Part shown: piece by piece, positions 33,884-43,629 of the stretch
Numbering within the stretch: position 1 is the stretch's first letter
Layout: each line of letters starts with the position of its first letter
NCBI RefSeq assembly: GCF_003350475.1
Contig: NZ_QQAV01000007.1
Span: 238,747 to 302,746 of the forward strand
Direction: 5' to 3'
Origin: Pseudacidovorax intermedius
GTDB lineage: Bacteria > Pseudomonadota > Gammaproteobacteria > Burkholderiales > Burkholderiaceae_C
Length of the DNA stretch: 64,000 nucleotides
Translations under genes and position numbers: made by a program
Notes under the pieces: generated by a model
Seen by the model: only the letters and a program-made list of their open reading frames with translations
Told to the model about the DNA's origin: nothing
The model's database searches: none

Positions 33884-34855
33884 ATGTCTGCCGCCGATGC
33901 CGCCGCCTCCCTCGCCCGCCGCCTGCTGCACTACGCCCGTCCGCGGCAACTTCAGCTGGTCGTGCGCATGGCCGAGCTGGGGGCGATGCAGAAGGCCGCG
34001 GCCGACCTGGGCATGAGCCAGCCCTCGGCCACCGAGGCGCTCAACCGGGTCGAGGCGCTGCTGGACCTCACGCTCTTCGACCGCCACGCGCGTGGCGTGC
34101 GCCTCACGCGCGAGGGCGCGCTGCTGCTGCCGGCGTTGCGGCGCGCCCTGGACGCGTTCGACCTGTTGGCCGGCGATGCGGCTCGCCTCGCGCAGGGGGC
34201 CGGCGGACTGGTGCGCATCGCCGGCATTGCGGCGGCCAGCACGGCCATCGCCGCGCCGGCGCTTCCGGCCCTGTGCGCGGCCCAGCCGGCGCTGTGGCTC
34301 GACTACCGCGAGATCGAGGCCGCCGACATTGCCGCCGTCTGCCAGGACCGCACGGCCGATCTGGTGCTGTGCCGGGCCTCGGTGCAGGTGCCGGCGGGCC
34401 ATGAGTTCACGCCGCTGCGCGCGGACCGCATCGGCGTCTACTGCGCGAGCGACCATCCGCTGGCGCGGCGCCGCAGCGTGGACCTGCAACGCTGCGCCAA
34501 GGAGACCTGGTTGCTGCCGCCCGAGGGCTCGCCGCCGCACGCGGCCTTCGCGGCGCTGTGCGACACGCTCGGTGCCCCACCGCCGGTGGCACGGGTGAGC
34601 ACGCGCACCCTGGCGCTCGGCGTTGCGCTGGTGTGCGAACTGCGGCTGCTGTACGTGGGGCTGGACAGCCACATGGACCGCTTCGTCGCATCGGGCCGGC
34701 TGCACCGGCTGCCCATCGACGTGCCGGGCGCGCCGGTGCCCATCGGTTGCCTGCATCCGCAGCAGCTGGCGTCGGAGGCGGCGGCCACCGTGCTGACCCA
34801 CCTGGTGCGGTGGGCCTCAGGCGGTGGAGACAGCGCCAGGCCTGATGCTCAGTAG
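33884..34855 (+). CDS. LysR-family transcriptional regulator
   Basis: A 323-residue LysR protein. The DNA-binding region is at about residues 20-80 ([20 protein letters not shown], then [21 protein letters not shown]), with an N-terminal extension of about 18 residues. The effector domain begins near residue 108 ([15 protein letters not shown]). It is divergent from the Bug-lyase operon and presumably regulates it. Its end overlaps by 7 bp the end of the convergent aldolase gene. Confidence 0.92.
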   Translation: MSAADAAASLARRLLHYARPRQLQLVVRMAELGAMQKAAADLGMSQPSATEALNRVEALLDLTLFDRHARGVRLTREGALLLPALRRALDAFDLLAGDAARLAQGAGGLVRIAGIAAASTAIAAPALPALCAAQPALWLDYREIEAADIAAVCQDRTADLVLCRASVQVPAGHEFTPLRADRIGVYCASDHPLARRRSVDLQRCAKETWLLPPEGSPPHAAFAALCDTLGAPPPVARVSTRTLALGVALVCELRLLYVGLDSHMDRFVASGRLHRLPIDVPGAPVPIGCLHPQQLASEAAATVLTHLVRWASGGGDSARPDAQ

Positions 34856-35646
34856 GGACCGGCCTGCGGGGCGGCGGCCACGCCCGCGCCGCGGCCGAAG
34901 TCGGCCGCCAGCTTGCGCGAGGCCTGCACCAGCAGCGTGATGTCCAGGCCCACCGCCACGAAGGTGGCGCCCAGGTCCAGGTAACGGCGCGCCAGCGTGG
35001 CATCGCTGGTCAGCGTGCCGGCGGCCTTGCCGCTGGCGACGATGGTGCGGATGGCGTCGTCGATGGCCGCCAGCACTTCGGGATGGCCGGCCTTGCCGCG
35101 GTGGCCCATCGAGGCCGCCAGATCGGCCGGGCCGATGAAGACGCCGTCCACGCCGTCCACGGCACAGATCGCCTCCAGGTTCTGCAGCGCCGTGCGGGTC
35201 TCGGCCTGCACCAGCAGGCAGACCTCGTCGTTGGCTTCGTCCAGGTAGTCGCGCCGCCCGCCCCAGCGCGAGGCCCGGGCCACGGCGGCACCGACGCCGC
35301 GGATGCCTTCGGGCGGATAGCGCGTGGCCGACACCAGCGCGGCGGCCTGTTCGGCCGTGTCCACCATGGGCACCAGCAGCGTCTGCGCGCCGATGTCCAG
35401 CAGTTGCTTGATGAGGGCGGTGTCGCCGTTGACGGCCCGCACCACCGGATGGCTGCGGTAGGCTGCCACCGATTGCAGCTGCGGCAGGATGCTGAGCACG
35501 TTGTTGGGCGCATGCTCGCCGTCGATCAGCAGCCAGTCGAAGCCGGCCGTGGCGCAGGCCTCGGCCGAGTAGGAGTCGGCCATCGACAGCCACAGGCCGA
35601 CCTGGGCCTGGCGCGCGGCCAGGGCGTTCTTGAAGGGATTGCTCAT
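34849..35646 (-). CDS. HpcH/HpaI-family aldolase
   Basis: A 265-residue class II pyruvate aldolase of the 4-hydroxy-2-oxoheptanedioate / 5-keto-4-deoxyglucarate aldolase family. Visible are [33 protein letters not shown] (split over the first beta strands), [25 protein letters not shown], the metal ligands in [17 protein letters not shown] and [20 protein letters not shown]. It is the third enzyme of a minus-strand set (dehydratase, semialdehyde dehydrogenase, aldolase). It probably splits a keto-deoxy sugar acid to pyruvate and an aldehyde. Confidence 0.91.
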   Translation of the reverse strand: MSNPFKNALAARQAQVGLWLSMADSYSAEACATAGFDWLLIDGEHAPNNVLSILPQLQSVAAYRSHPVVRAVNGDTALIKQLLDIGAQTLLVPMVDTAEQAAALVSATRYPPEGIRGVGAAVARASRWGGRRDYLDEANDEVCLLVQAETRTALQNLEAICAVDGVDGVFIGPADLAASMGHRGKAGHPEVLAAIDDAIRTIVASGKAAGTLTSDATLARRYLDLGATFVAVGLDITLLVQASRKLAADFGRGAGVAAAPQAGPY

Positions 35647-35670
35647 GGCGAAGTCTTTCTCTCGTCTCGT

Positions 35671-37140
35671 TCAGTCCAGCTGTCCCTGGCAGACGTACTT
35701 GATGTGCAGGTAGTCGTCGAGCCCGTGCACCGAGCCCTCGCGGCCATAGCCCGACTCCTTGACACCCCCGAAAGGCGCGGCCTCGGCCGCCAGGGCGCCT
35801 TCGTTGATGCCGACGATACCCGTCTCGAGCGCATCCGCCACACGCCAGATGCGCCTTACATCCTGGCTGTAGAAGTACGCGGCCAGGCCGAAGGGCGTGT
35901 CGTTGGCGGCGGCGAGCACCTCGGCCTCGTCGTCGAAGCGGGTCAGCGGCACCACCGGGCCAAAGGTCTCCTCGCCGCTGCAGGCCATCTGCGCGGTGGC
36001 GCCCGTGAGCACGGTGGGCGCGAAGTAGTGCGGGCCCAGCACGTCCAGCCGCTGGCCGCCGACGAGCACGGTCGCGCCCTGGGCGACCGCATCCTGCACA
36101 TGGCGAGCGATCTTCTCGACCGCGCGGACATTGATCATGGGGCCGATCTGCGAGGCGGGATCGCTGGCCGGGCCGACCTTCAGCGCGCCGACCCGCGCGG
36201 CCAGCTTGCGCGCGAAGGCATCGTGCACGGCGCCGTGCACGAACACACGGTTGGGGCAGACGCAGGTCTGGCCGCCGTTGCGGAACTTGGCCGCCATCAG
36301 GCCCTCGACGGCCGCATCCAGGTCGGCGTCCTCGAAGACGATGAAGGGCGCATTGCCGCCCAGCTCCAGCGACAGCTTCTTGAGCGTGTCGGCACTGCGC
36401 CGTGCCAGGTGCTTGCCCACCGGCGTGGAGCCGGTGAAGGTGATCTTGCGCACGCGCGCATCGTCCAGCCAGGCATCGACCACGGCGGGCGTGCGCTCGC
36501 GCGAGGCGGTGACGATGTTGAGCACGCCGGGCGGCACGCCGGCCTCGTGGGCCAGCAGCACCAGGGCCAGCGAGGTGAGCGGCGTGTCCTCGGCGGGTTT
36601 GCACACCACGGTGCAGCCAGCGGCCAGGGCGGGGGCGATCTTGCGGGCGATCATGGCGGCCGGGAAGTTCCAGGGCGTGATGGCAGCCACCACGCCCACC
36701 GGTTCGCGCAGCGCGAACATGCGCCGGCCCGGCATCGGCGCCGGTATCACCTCGCCGTTCATGCGCGTGGCCTGCTCGGCGAACCATTCGATGTAGCTGG
36801 CCGCGTAGGCCACCTCGCCCTTGCCTTCGGCCAGGGGCTTGCCCTGCTCGCGGCTGATGAGGCGGCCCAGGTCGTCCTGGTGGGCCATCACCCGGTCATT
36901 CCAGCGCTTGAGGATGGCGGCGCGCTGACGCGCCGGCACCCTGCGCCAGGCGCCGAAGGCCGCCTGGGCCGCATCGACCGCGGCACAGGCCTGCGCCGGC
37001 CCGGAATCCGGCACCTGTGCGATGCGCTCGCCGGTCGCGGGGTCGGTCACGGCCAACCAGCCCTCGGCGTCGTCGCGCCATTGGCCGTCGATGAAATTGG
37101 CGGTGCGCACCAGTTCGGCACGCGAAAGGGTCAGGGACAT
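35671..37140 (-). CDS. NAD(P)-dependent aldehyde dehydrogenase, succinate-semialdehyde dehydrogenase type
   Basis: A 489-residue aldehyde dehydrogenase. Features are ITPWNFPAAMIARKIAPALAAGCT in the cofactor domain, the catalytic glutamate in LSLELGGNAPFIVFEDAD, the catalytic cysteine in GGQTCVCPNRV, and the late EETFGPVVPLTRFDDEAE. Length and motifs match GabD. Within the sugar-acid module it may instead oxidise alpha-ketoglutarate semialdehyde or tartronate/malonate-type semialdehydes. It is 24 bp upstream of the aldolase gene and 81 bp after the dehydratase gene. Confidence 0.92.
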   Translation of the reverse strand: MSLTLSRAELVRTANFIDGQWRDDAEGWLAVTDPATGERIAQVPDSGPAQACAAVDAAQAAFGAWRRVPARQRAAILKRWNDRVMAHQDDLGRLISREQGKPLAEGKGEVAYAASYIEWFAEQATRMNGEVIPAPMPGRRMFALREPVGVVAAITPWNFPAAMIARKIAPALAAGCTVVCKPAEDTPLTSLALVLLAHEAGVPPGVLNIVTASRERTPAVVDAWLDDARVRKITFTGSTPVGKHLARRSADTLKKLSLELGGNAPFIVFEDADLDAAVEGLMAAKFRNGGQTCVCPNRVFVHGAVHDAFARKLAARVGALKVGPASDPASQIGPMINVRAVEKIARHVQDAVAQGATVLVGGQRLDVLGPHYFAPTVLTGATAQMACSGEETFGPVVPLTRFDDEAEVLAAANDTPFGLAAYFYSQDVRRIWRVADALETGIVGINEGALAAEAAPFGGVKESGYGREGSVHGLDDYLHIKYVCQGQLD

Positions 37141-37221
37141 GGGTCGAGGCTCAAATGTGGCGAGTGGAAGGCGTCAGGGTTGCGCAGAGCGTCCGAAGGC
37201 CGCGAAGCGGCATGGGGGGTG

Positions 37222-38748
37222 TCAACTCACGATCCCCAGGTGCCAAGGCACGAACTCATGGTCGCCCAGGCCCAGCGCCTCGCTCTTGGTCTTCTCGCCG
37301 CTGGCGTGGCGAAGGATCTGCCCGAAGATGCGCTCGCCCATCTGGGGCACGTCCAGCTCGCCGTCGAGCACCAGGCCGCAGTTGATGTCCATGTCCTCTT
37401 CCAGCCGGCTGTACATGGCCGTGTTGCTGGCGAGCTTGATGGTGGGCGCGGGCTTGCTGCCGAACATGGAGCCGCGGCCGGTGGTGAAGCAGATCAGGTT
37501 GGCACCGCTGGCGATCTGACCTGTGGTGGCCACCGGGTCGTAGCCGGGCGAGTCCATGAAGACGAAGCCGTGTTCTGTGATCGGCTCGGCGTACTCGTAC
37601 ACCGCCCGCAGCGGCGTGGTGCCGCCCTTCATGGCCGAGCCGAGCGACTTCTCGAAGATGTTGGCCAGACCGCCGGCCTGGTTGCCCGGGCCCACCACGC
37701 CGTTGAACTGGCCGTTGTGGCCGCGGGTGTAGCGCTCCCACCAGGCCAGGCGGTCCAGCAGCTTCTGGCCCACGGCCGGGCTGATGGCGCGGCGGGTGAG
37801 CATGTATTCGACGCCGTGGATCTCCGGCGTCTCCGACAGGATGGCCGTGCCGCCGTGGCGCACCAGGATGTCCATCGCCGCGCCCAGGGCCGGGTTGGCG
37901 GTGATGCCCGAGAAGCCGTCCGAGCCGCCGCATTCGAGGCCCACCTTGAGATGGCTGGCGGGCACCGGCACGCGCTGCACGTCGTTGGCCGCGGGCAGCA
38001 TGGCCTCCACCGCGCGGATGCCGGCCTCGATGGTGGCGCGGGTGCCGCCCACCTCCTGCATCACGAAGGTCTTCAGGCGCTCGCCGGCCGCCAGGCCCTG
38101 CGAGGCGACCAGGTCGGCCACCTGGTTGCGTTCGCAGCCCAGCCCGACGATCAGCACCGCCGCCAGGTTCGGATGGTTGGCATAGCCGGCAATCGTGCGT
38201 CGCAGCACATCGAAGTGCTCGCTGGGCGAGGACATGCCGCAGCCGCTGCTCTGCGCAAAGGCCACCACGCCGTCGACGTTCGGATAGGCCGCCAGCCGCT
38301 CCGGCGTGAAATGCGCCGCCACACGCTGGATCACGGTGGCCGAGCAGTTGACCGACGAGATCAGGCCCACGAAGTTGCGGGTGGCCACCCGCCCATCGGG
38401 CCGCACGATGCCCATGAAGCGGGCGCGTTCGGGCTCGGGCAGGTAGTCCACCGGCCGCACGTCCTGGCCAAAGCCTGGATCGCGGTCGAAGTCGATCAGC
38501 ACGATGTTGTGCGAATGCACATGCTCGCCGGCCTCGATGTCGCGCGCGGCGGCGCCGATGACCGTGTCGTACTTGCGCACCGGCTCGCCGGCGGCGATGC
38601 GGCGTGCCGCGATCTTGTGGCCTGCCGGCACCTGGGCGCGCAGGCGCAGGCCCAGCTCCGGCAGCGGCTGGCCCAGCGCCAGGGGCGCGCGGGCGATGAG
38701 CACGTTGTCGTGGGCGTGCAGGCGGATCAGGGTGGCGGCGTCGGGCAT
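37222..38748 (-). CDS. UxaA/GarD-family sugar-acid dehydratase (altronate/galactarate type)
   Basis: A 508-residue dehydratase. The N-terminal SAF domain (about 1-95: LIRLHAHDNVLIARAPL, AGHKIAARRIAAGEPVRKYD) is followed by the catalytic UxaA domain with GIVRPDGRVATRNFVGLIS and VVAFAQSSGCGMSS. Further on come IVGLGCERNQV, LECGGSDGFSGITANPALG, FMDSPGYDPVATTGQIASGANLICFTTGRG (in parts) and GSKPAPTIKLASNT. Cysteines in SSGCG, LGCERN and LECGG fit the iron-dependent active site of this family. It would dehydrate an aldonate or aldarate to a 2-keto-3-deoxy acid for the adjacent aldolase. Confidence 0.9.
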   Translation of the reverse strand: MPDAATLIRLHAHDNVLIARAPLALGQPLPELGLRLRAQVPAGHKIAARRIAAGEPVRKYDTVIGAAARDIEAGEHVHSHNIVLIDFDRDPGFGQDVRPVDYLPEPERARFMGIVRPDGRVATRNFVGLISSVNCSATVIQRVAAHFTPERLAAYPNVDGVVAFAQSSGCGMSSPSEHFDVLRRTIAGYANHPNLAAVLIVGLGCERNQVADLVASQGLAAGERLKTFVMQEVGGTRATIEAGIRAVEAMLPAANDVQRVPVPASHLKVGLECGGSDGFSGITANPALGAAMDILVRHGGTAILSETPEIHGVEYMLTRRAISPAVGQKLLDRLAWWERYTRGHNGQFNGVVGPGNQAGGLANIFEKSLGSAMKGGTTPLRAVYEYAEPITEHGFVFMDSPGYDPVATTGQIASGANLICFTTGRGSMFGSKPAPTIKLASNTAMYSRLEEDMDINCGLVLDGELDVPQMGERIFGQILRHASGEKTKSEALGLGDHEFVPWHLGIVS

Positions 38749-38803
38749 CGTGGTGGGGCAGGGCGGTTGTGTCGGTCACCCCGGCGGGGCGACCTGCAGG
38801 GGT

Positions 38804-39787
38804 TCAGCTCTTGAGGAGCTCCTTGAGGTTCAGGCGCTCGATGAGCACCTTCTCCTTGTCCATGGTGGCAGAGACGTACTTCTGGTAGTCGGGCGCATCC
38901 TGGTACATGAGCGGCGCATCGATGCGGGCGCAGGCCGCGGTGAACTCGGGGCTGGCGGCTGCAGCCTTGAAGGCGGTGCGCAGCCGCGCCAGCACGGGCG
39001 CCGGCACGCCGGCGGGGGCGCCGATGCCATTGGGCGCGTCGACCACCACGTCGTAGCCGGCGTCGCGCAGCGTGGGCGTGTCCTTGAACTCGGCCGAGCG
39101 TTGTTCGCCCCAGGTGGCCAGCAGCCGCAGTTGCCCGGCGCGCACCTGCGGCGCCCAGGAGCTGGAATCGGCCAGCACGTCCACATGGCCGCCCATGAGC
39201 GCGGCCAGCGCATCGGCACCGCCCTTGAAGGGAATGGCGTTGAACTTCACGCCGGCCGCCATCGCGAACTCTTCCATGCCCACGTGGGTGGCACCGCCGA
39301 AGCCGGCCGTGCCGTAGGTGACCAGGCCCGGCCGGGCCTTGGCGTCGGCCACCAGGTCCTTGAGCGTCTTCCAGGGCGCGTTGCTGCGCACCGCGATGCC
39401 GAAGGTCTGGCCCGACACGCGGGCGATGTAGCTCAGGTCCTTCAGCGGGTCCACCTGCACCATGCCGAGCTGCGAGAAGCGCGTGACCGAGATCGGGATC
39501 TGGCCGATGGTGTAGCCGTCGGGCTTGGCCGAAGCCAGGGCCTTGAGGCCGATCATGCCGGAGGCGCCGGTCTTGTTCTCCACCGCGATGGCCTGGCCCA
39601 GTTCGCGCGACGCGGCGGTGCACAGCGCGCGCATGGTCACGTCGGCGGTGCCGCCGGCCGGCCAGGGGCACAGGAACATGATGGCGCGCTCGGGGTAACC
39701 GGCGGCTTGGGCACTCAGGGCGGGTAGCGCGGCGGCGGCGGCCGTGCCCAGGCTGCCCAGCACGAAATGGCGGCGGGTGGTGTTCAT
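38804..39787 (-). CDS. Bug/TctC-family periplasmic solute-binding protein
   Basis: A 327-residue receptor with an RR-containing signal peptide (MNTTRRHFVLGSLGTAAAAA), possibly exported by Tat. The mature part starts near AGYPERAIMFLCPWPAGGTADV. Other blocks are IAVENKTGASGMIGLKALA, IPFKGGADALAALMGGHVDVLA and APAGVPAPVLARLRTAF. GGAGACACC precedes the ATG. It leads the sugar-acid operon and is divergent from a LysR gene. No membrane partner genes are nearby. Confidence 0.93.
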   Translation of the reverse strand: MNTTRRHFVLGSLGTAAAAALPALSAQAAGYPERAIMFLCPWPAGGTADVTMRALCTAASRELGQAIAVENKTGASGMIGLKALASAKPDGYTIGQIPISVTRFSQLGMVQVDPLKDLSYIARVSGQTFGIAVRSNAPWKTLKDLVADAKARPGLVTYGTAGFGGATHVGMEEFAMAAGVKFNAIPFKGGADALAALMGGHVDVLADSSSWAPQVRAGQLRLLATWGEQRSAEFKDTPTLRDAGYDVVVDAPNGIGAPAGVPAPVLARLRTAFKAAAASPEFTAACARIDAPLMYQDAPDYQKYVSATMDKEKVLIERLNLKELLKS

Positions 39788-39846
39788 CGCGGTGTCTCCG
39801 TTCTTGGGATGCGGCGCATTCTGGGCGGCCGTGCCATGAGATGCCA

Positions 39847-39869
39847 ATGAAGAAGCAGACTGGCTTCAT
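39847..39869. promoter_or_regulatory. Putative LysR operator
   Basis: ATGAAG-N11-CTTCAT is a perfect inverted repeat in the divergent gap between the Bug gene (start 39787) and lysR (start 39895). Spacing fits the LysR form. Confidence 0.5.
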
Positions 39870-39894
39870 GCCGTTCTGGTTATGCTCGTTGACC

Positions 39895-40878
39895 ATGGCC
39901 GACATCGACCGCGTCCTGCGCTCCAACCTCAAGCTCCGGCATCTGCAGCTGCTGGTGGCGCTCGATGAATTCCGGCACCTGGGTCGCGCGGCGGAGTTCC
40001 TGTCGGTCACGCAGCCCGCGGTCTCCAAGGTGCTCGCCGAGATCGAGCGCATGTTCGCGCTGCAGCTGTTCACCCGCTCCACGCGTGGCACCGAGCCCAC
40101 GGCCTACGGTGCCACCGTGGTGCGCTTCGCCCGCTCGGTGCTGGCCGACTACCAGCGCACCCGCGAGGAGATCGCCGCCGTGGCCAGCGGCGGTGCCGGC
40201 CGCGTGAGCGTGGGCGCCATGGTGGTGGCCATGCCGGGCCTGCTGGTCGATGGCGTGCGGCTGCTCAAGCAGCGCAGCGCGCTCACGGCCGTGCTGGTGG
40301 AGGAGGGCGATCTCACCCGCCTGCTGCCGCGCCTGCGCGTGGGCGAACTGGACCTGATCGTCGGCCGGCTGGAGCCCGGCTATGCCTCGCCCGACCTGGA
40401 GACCGAGGCGCTCTACACCGAGCGCATGTGCATCGTGGTGCACCGCGACCATCCCCTCGCCACGCGTCGGCGCAAGCCGGGCTGGGCGGAGCTGGCGGGC
40501 CAGCCCTGGGTCATGCCGCCACCCTGGGCCTCGTCGCGCATCAAGCTCAACCAGCAGTTCTACCGCCACCAGCTGGTGCCGCCGGCCGATGTGGTCGAGA
40601 CGGCCTCCTTCCTCGCCACCTTCGCCTTCGTGCGCGACCTGCAGGCGGTCGGCTTCGTGGCCGAGACGGTGGCCCAGCGCTTCGAGGCCGAGGGTTTCCA
40701 TGCCATCGCGTTGCCGGTGCCCATCGAGCTGCCGCCCGTGGGCGTCATCACCCTGCGCGGACGGCGCCGGCCGCCGGCCGCGGTGCAACTGCTCGAGTGC
40801 CTGCGCGAGGCGACAGTGCGCCACGGCCTACCCCGCGCGCGGCGTGCCGTGGCTAGCATCGGCCGGCCGAAGACCTGA
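39895..40878 (+). CDS. LysR-family transcriptional regulator
   Basis: A 327-residue regulator. The start MADIDRVLRSNLKLRHLQ is preferred over an ATG 54 bp upstream, because the upstream sequence contains the candidate operator and the shorter form matches family N-termini. The helix-turn-helix includes LGRAAEFLSVTQPAVSKVLA. The effector domain starts near residue 95 (GRVSVGAMVVAMPGLLVDGV). It resembles GbpR/PcaQ-type regulators. It is divergent from the Bug/dehydratase operon and likely controls it. Confidence 0.9.
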   Translation: MADIDRVLRSNLKLRHLQLLVALDEFRHLGRAAEFLSVTQPAVSKVLAEIERMFALQLFTRSTRGTEPTAYGATVVRFARSVLADYQRTREEIAAVASGGAGRVSVGAMVVAMPGLLVDGVRLLKQRSALTAVLVEEGDLTRLLPRLRVGELDLIVGRLEPGYASPDLETEALYTERMCIVVHRDHPLATRRRKPGWAELAGQPWVMPPPWASSRIKLNQQFYRHQLVPPADVVETASFLATFAFVRDLQAVGFVAETVAQRFEAEGFHAIALPVPIELPPVGVITLRGRRRPPAAVQLLECLREATVRHGLPRARRAVASIGRPKT

Positions 40879-40888
40879 GGAGGCGCCC

Positions 40889-42313
40889 TTGCCCAGCACC
40901 CACCACGACACCGACCCCGGCATGACCGAAGCCGGCCGCCTGCGCGCGCTGGCCGAGCTGCAGATCATGGACACGCCACCCGAGTCGGCCTTCGACGACG
41001 TTGCCTGGCTGGCGGCCTCGATCTGCCAGGTGCCGATCGCGCTGGTCACGCTGGTCGACGCCGAGCGCCAGTGGTTCAAGGCCCGGTGCGGGCTGGACTT
41101 CGACAGCACACCCCGCAACGAGGCGTTCTGCACCCATGCCATCGCGCAGTCCGACCTTCTGGAGGTGCCGGACATGCGTGCGGACGCCCGCTTCGCCGGC
41201 TATCCCTCGGTGCTCGGCGCGCCGCACCTGCGCTTCTATGCGGGCATGCCGCTGATCGGCGAAGCCGGCTGGCGCTACGGCACCTTGTGCGTCATGGACC
41301 GCACGACGCGCAGACTGTCCGACGTGCAGCGGGAGTCGCTGCGGCGCCTTGCCGCCCGTGCCGCTGACCTGCTCGAAAGCCGCCGCCAGCGCATTCTGGG
41401 CGAGAGCCGCGCTGCCGCCATCGCCGAACTGCTGGAGGCGCTGCCCGATGGCGTGGTGACCTGCGACGGCAGCGGCACGCTGCAGGAGTTCAACAAGACG
41501 GCACGCGATTGGCACGGCGTCGATCCCCGCGCGTTGCCGCCAGCGCAGTGGCCGGCCTACTTCGGCCTGTGCGAGGCCGACGGCCGCACCCTGCTGGCAC
41601 CCGAGCGGGTGCCGCTCGCCCGGGCCTATGCGGGCGAGAAGGTGCGGGGCCAGGCCATCGTGATCCGTACACCGGGCATGGAGCCGCGCACCGTGAGCTG
41701 CAATGCGAGCCCGCTGCGCGCCCCCGACGGCCACAGCCTGGGGGCGGTGTGCACCATGCACGACATCACCACCCAGGCGCATGAATCCCGCCAGATGGAG
41801 GTGTTGGCCATGACCGATGCGCTCACCGGCCTGCCCAACCGAACGGCCTGGTTCGCCGAGCTGGAGCGGGCCCTGGCGCGCGCGCGTCGTGCCGACCTGC
41901 CGGTGGTGGTGGCCTTCATCGACCTGGACGGCTTCAAGGACATCAACGATGCCCATGGCCACGCGGTGGGCGACGAGGTTCTGCGGGAGTGCGCCCACCG
42001 CCTGCAGGCCAGCTGCCGCCAGGGCGACTACATCGCGCGGCTGGCGGGCGATGAGTTCGTGCTCTTCCTGGACCACGCCAACCCGGCAGCGGCGGACCTG
42101 GCCGCGGTGGCGCAGCGTATCCAGGCAGCCCTGGGTGCGCCCTTGCAAATTGCCGGGCGTGCGCTGGCCGTCGGCTGCAGCATCGGCTTCGCCACCGCCA
42201 CTGCCGACCAGGCGAGGGCGGAACACCTGCTGCACCAGGCCGACGCCGCCATGTACCGGGCCAAGCGCGACAAGTCAGTGCCTTTCGTGGTGGTCGACGC
42301 CGCGCAGCCCTGA
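40889..42313 (+). CDS. GAF-PAS-GGDEF diguanylate cyclase
   Basis: 474 residues from TTG 40889, chosen because GAGGAGG stands 5 nt before it; ATG 40922 would remove 11 residues. Order: GAF domain (about 15-170, [38 protein letters not shown]), PAS domain (about 180-300, [21 protein letters not shown]), then GGDEF domain (about 305-470) with [15 protein letters not shown]. The active-site signature is AGDEF (386-390), a functional variant. The inhibitory RxxD site RQGD stands five residues before it, so product inhibition by cyclic-di-GMP is expected. No membrane segment is seen; it is a soluble sensor. Its last 39 bp overlap the convergent DoxX gene. Confidence 0.93.
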   Translation: MPSTHHDTDPGMTEAGRLRALAELQIMDTPPESAFDDVAWLAASICQVPIALVTLVDAERQWFKARCGLDFDSTPRNEAFCTHAIAQSDLLEVPDMRADARFAGYPSVLGAPHLRFYAGMPLIGEAGWRYGTLCVMDRTTRRLSDVQRESLRRLAARAADLLESRRQRILGESRAAAIAELLEALPDGVVTCDGSGTLQEFNKTARDWHGVDPRALPPAQWPAYFGLCEADGRTLLAPERVPLARAYAGEKVRGQAIVIRTPGMEPRTVSCNASPLRAPDGHSLGAVCTMHDITTQAHESRQMEVLAMTDALTGLPNRTAWFAELERALARARRADLPVVVAFIDLDGFKDINDAHGHAVGDEVLRECAHRLQASCRQGDYIARLAGDEFVLFLDHANPAAADLAAVAQRIQAALGAPLQIAGRALAVGCSIGFATATADQARAEHLLHQADAAMYRAKRDKSVPFVVVDAAQP

Positions 42314-42787
42314 GCCAGCCGGGCGACTACGCCGGCGCTGCAGCCAGCCGTCGGCCGACCAGCGGCCGCCGCCATGCACCAGCAGGTACAGCAGCAGCCC
42401 CGCCCACGACAGGTGCGTGGGCCAGGCCGACGGGTAGACGAAGAGCTGGATCACCAGCGTCATGCCCAGCAGCCCCAGCGCCGGCAGGCGGGTGAACAGG
42501 CCCAGCACCAGCAGCAGGGGCAGCACATGCTCGGCTGTGGCGGCCATCTGCGCAGCCAGCTCGGGCGGCAGCAGCGGCAGCCGGTATTCCGTGCGGAACA
42601 GCTCGTAGGCGCTGTCGTTGATGTGGAACCAGCCGTCGACCTTGGTGCGGCCGGACTGCCAGAAGATCGCCGCGATGGCTACGCGGTCGATCAGAGCGAG
42701 GGCGTCGTGCCAGGCGGCGCGTCGGCCGAAGGCGGCAAGACGGTCTCCCAACGGGGCGTTCGAAGGGGGAAGCGAAGTGGCATTCAT
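42275..42787 (-). CDS. DoxX-family membrane protein of the bufferin operon
   Basis: A 170-residue membrane protein with about four hydrophobic segments ([67 protein letters not shown]). It keeps the DoxX features [11 protein letters not shown] and FVYPSAW. DoxX proteins are often encoded next to BufB/BufC, and a role in redox or quinone-linked support of peptide maturation has been suggested. Its start overlaps the bufC stop by ATGA. The 3' end overlaps the convergent diguanylate cyclase gene by 39 bp. Confidence 0.88.
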   Translation of the reverse strand: MNATSLPPSNAPLGDRLAAFGRRAAWHDALALIDRVAIAAIFWQSGRTKVDGWFHINDSAYELFRTEYRLPLLPPELAAQMAATAEHVLPLLLVLGLFTRLPALGLLGMTLVIQLFVYPSAWPTHLSWAGLLLYLLVHGGGRWSADGWLQRRRSRPAGSGLRGVDHHERH

Positions 42788-43629
42788 GGTTCGTGGGTGC
42801 AGGTGGGGTCGAGGCACAGCGCCTGCCAGCCGAGCAGCTGGCCGATGAGCGTGGCGATGGCGCAGCCGGTGTCGGCCGCGACGGCCCGGGCGCTGGCGTC
42901 GAGCAGCGTCTGGCCATCGGCACAGGCGTCCAGGAAGGCGCAGCCGGCGCGGTCCAGCGCATGCCACTCGACCGCCTCGCCGGGCCGCACGAGCAGGGCG
43001 CCATCGGGCTGCCAGGAGAGTCCGGCCAGATCCGCCGACTCTGCGCCGGCCCGCGCGGCCTGCCAGATCGCGAAGGCCGGCGCATCGGCATGCCAGGCCC
43101 AGCGGGCCGAGGGCAGGGGGCGCAACCGCAGTTGCCCCAGGGCGTCGTGCGGCAGGGTGGAAAGGAGGCCAGCGTGCACCGGCTGGGCATCCGCCGCCTG
43201 GTGGGCGTCCAGCCACAGACGGTCGAGCCGGCACACCGCTCGCAACCAGGGCATCTCGGCGGTCGAAGGCAGCCCCCCCAGAAAGTCCGGCAGACCCTCG
43301 CCGTAGCGCAGCAGACTGGCGTCGGTCGGCAGGTCATGCCGCAGGTACTCGGCGGCGGCGCTGCGCAGCCAGTCTTCGCCAACCAGCCGGCTCGTGGCCG
43401 GATGGTTGGCGATGAGCGCGTCGATGCAGGCACGGCGGAAGCCGTTGCGGTAGACGGCCAGGCCGGGTTGGGCTGCCAGCGGGCCTTCGGCGTGGGGCGC
43501 GAGCAGGGCGGCGTGCAGCAGGTGTTCGAAGTCCTCGGCGGCGTCGCCGGCGCAGCCCGTCCTGGCACGAGACGCTTCGTCGTCGCCAGCCTTGCGGACC
43601 CGCGCAACGACGGCAGGCCGGGCGCTCAC
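42784..43629 (-). CDS. bufC: BufC/HvfC family protein (DUF2063), RiPP recognition partner
   Basis: A 281-residue protein with the DUF2063 N-terminal helical domain ([41 protein letters not shown], in two blocks) and a C-terminal domain with a RiPP-recognition-like role in relatives. It overlaps bufB by 4 bp and the doxX gene by 4 bp. BufC is reported to partner the MNIO enzyme BufB and present the precursor peptide to it. Some annotations call it a putative DNA-binding protein because of the N-terminal fold. I favour the bufferin role because of the complete neighbouring set. Confidence 0.88.
   Translation of the reverse strand: MSARPAVVARVRKAGDDEASRARTGCAGDAAEDFEHLLHAALLAPHAEGPLAAQPGLAVYRNGFRRACIDALIANHPATSRLVGEDWLRSAAAEYLRHDLPTDASLLRYGEGLPDFLGGLPSTAEMPWLRAVCRLDRLWLDAHQAADAQPVHAGLLSTLPHDALGQLRLRPLPSARWAWHADAPAFAIWQAARAGAESADLAGLSWQPDGALLVRPGEAVEWHALDRAGCAFLDACADGQTLLDASARAVAADTGCAIATLIGQLLGWQALCLDPTCTHEP

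Noticed and set aside
42784..43629. Transcription factor, because this family is often named a putative DNA-binding protein
   Set aside because: The gene is coupled to bufB and doxX, where the family acts as partner of the MNIO enzyme in RiPP maturation.
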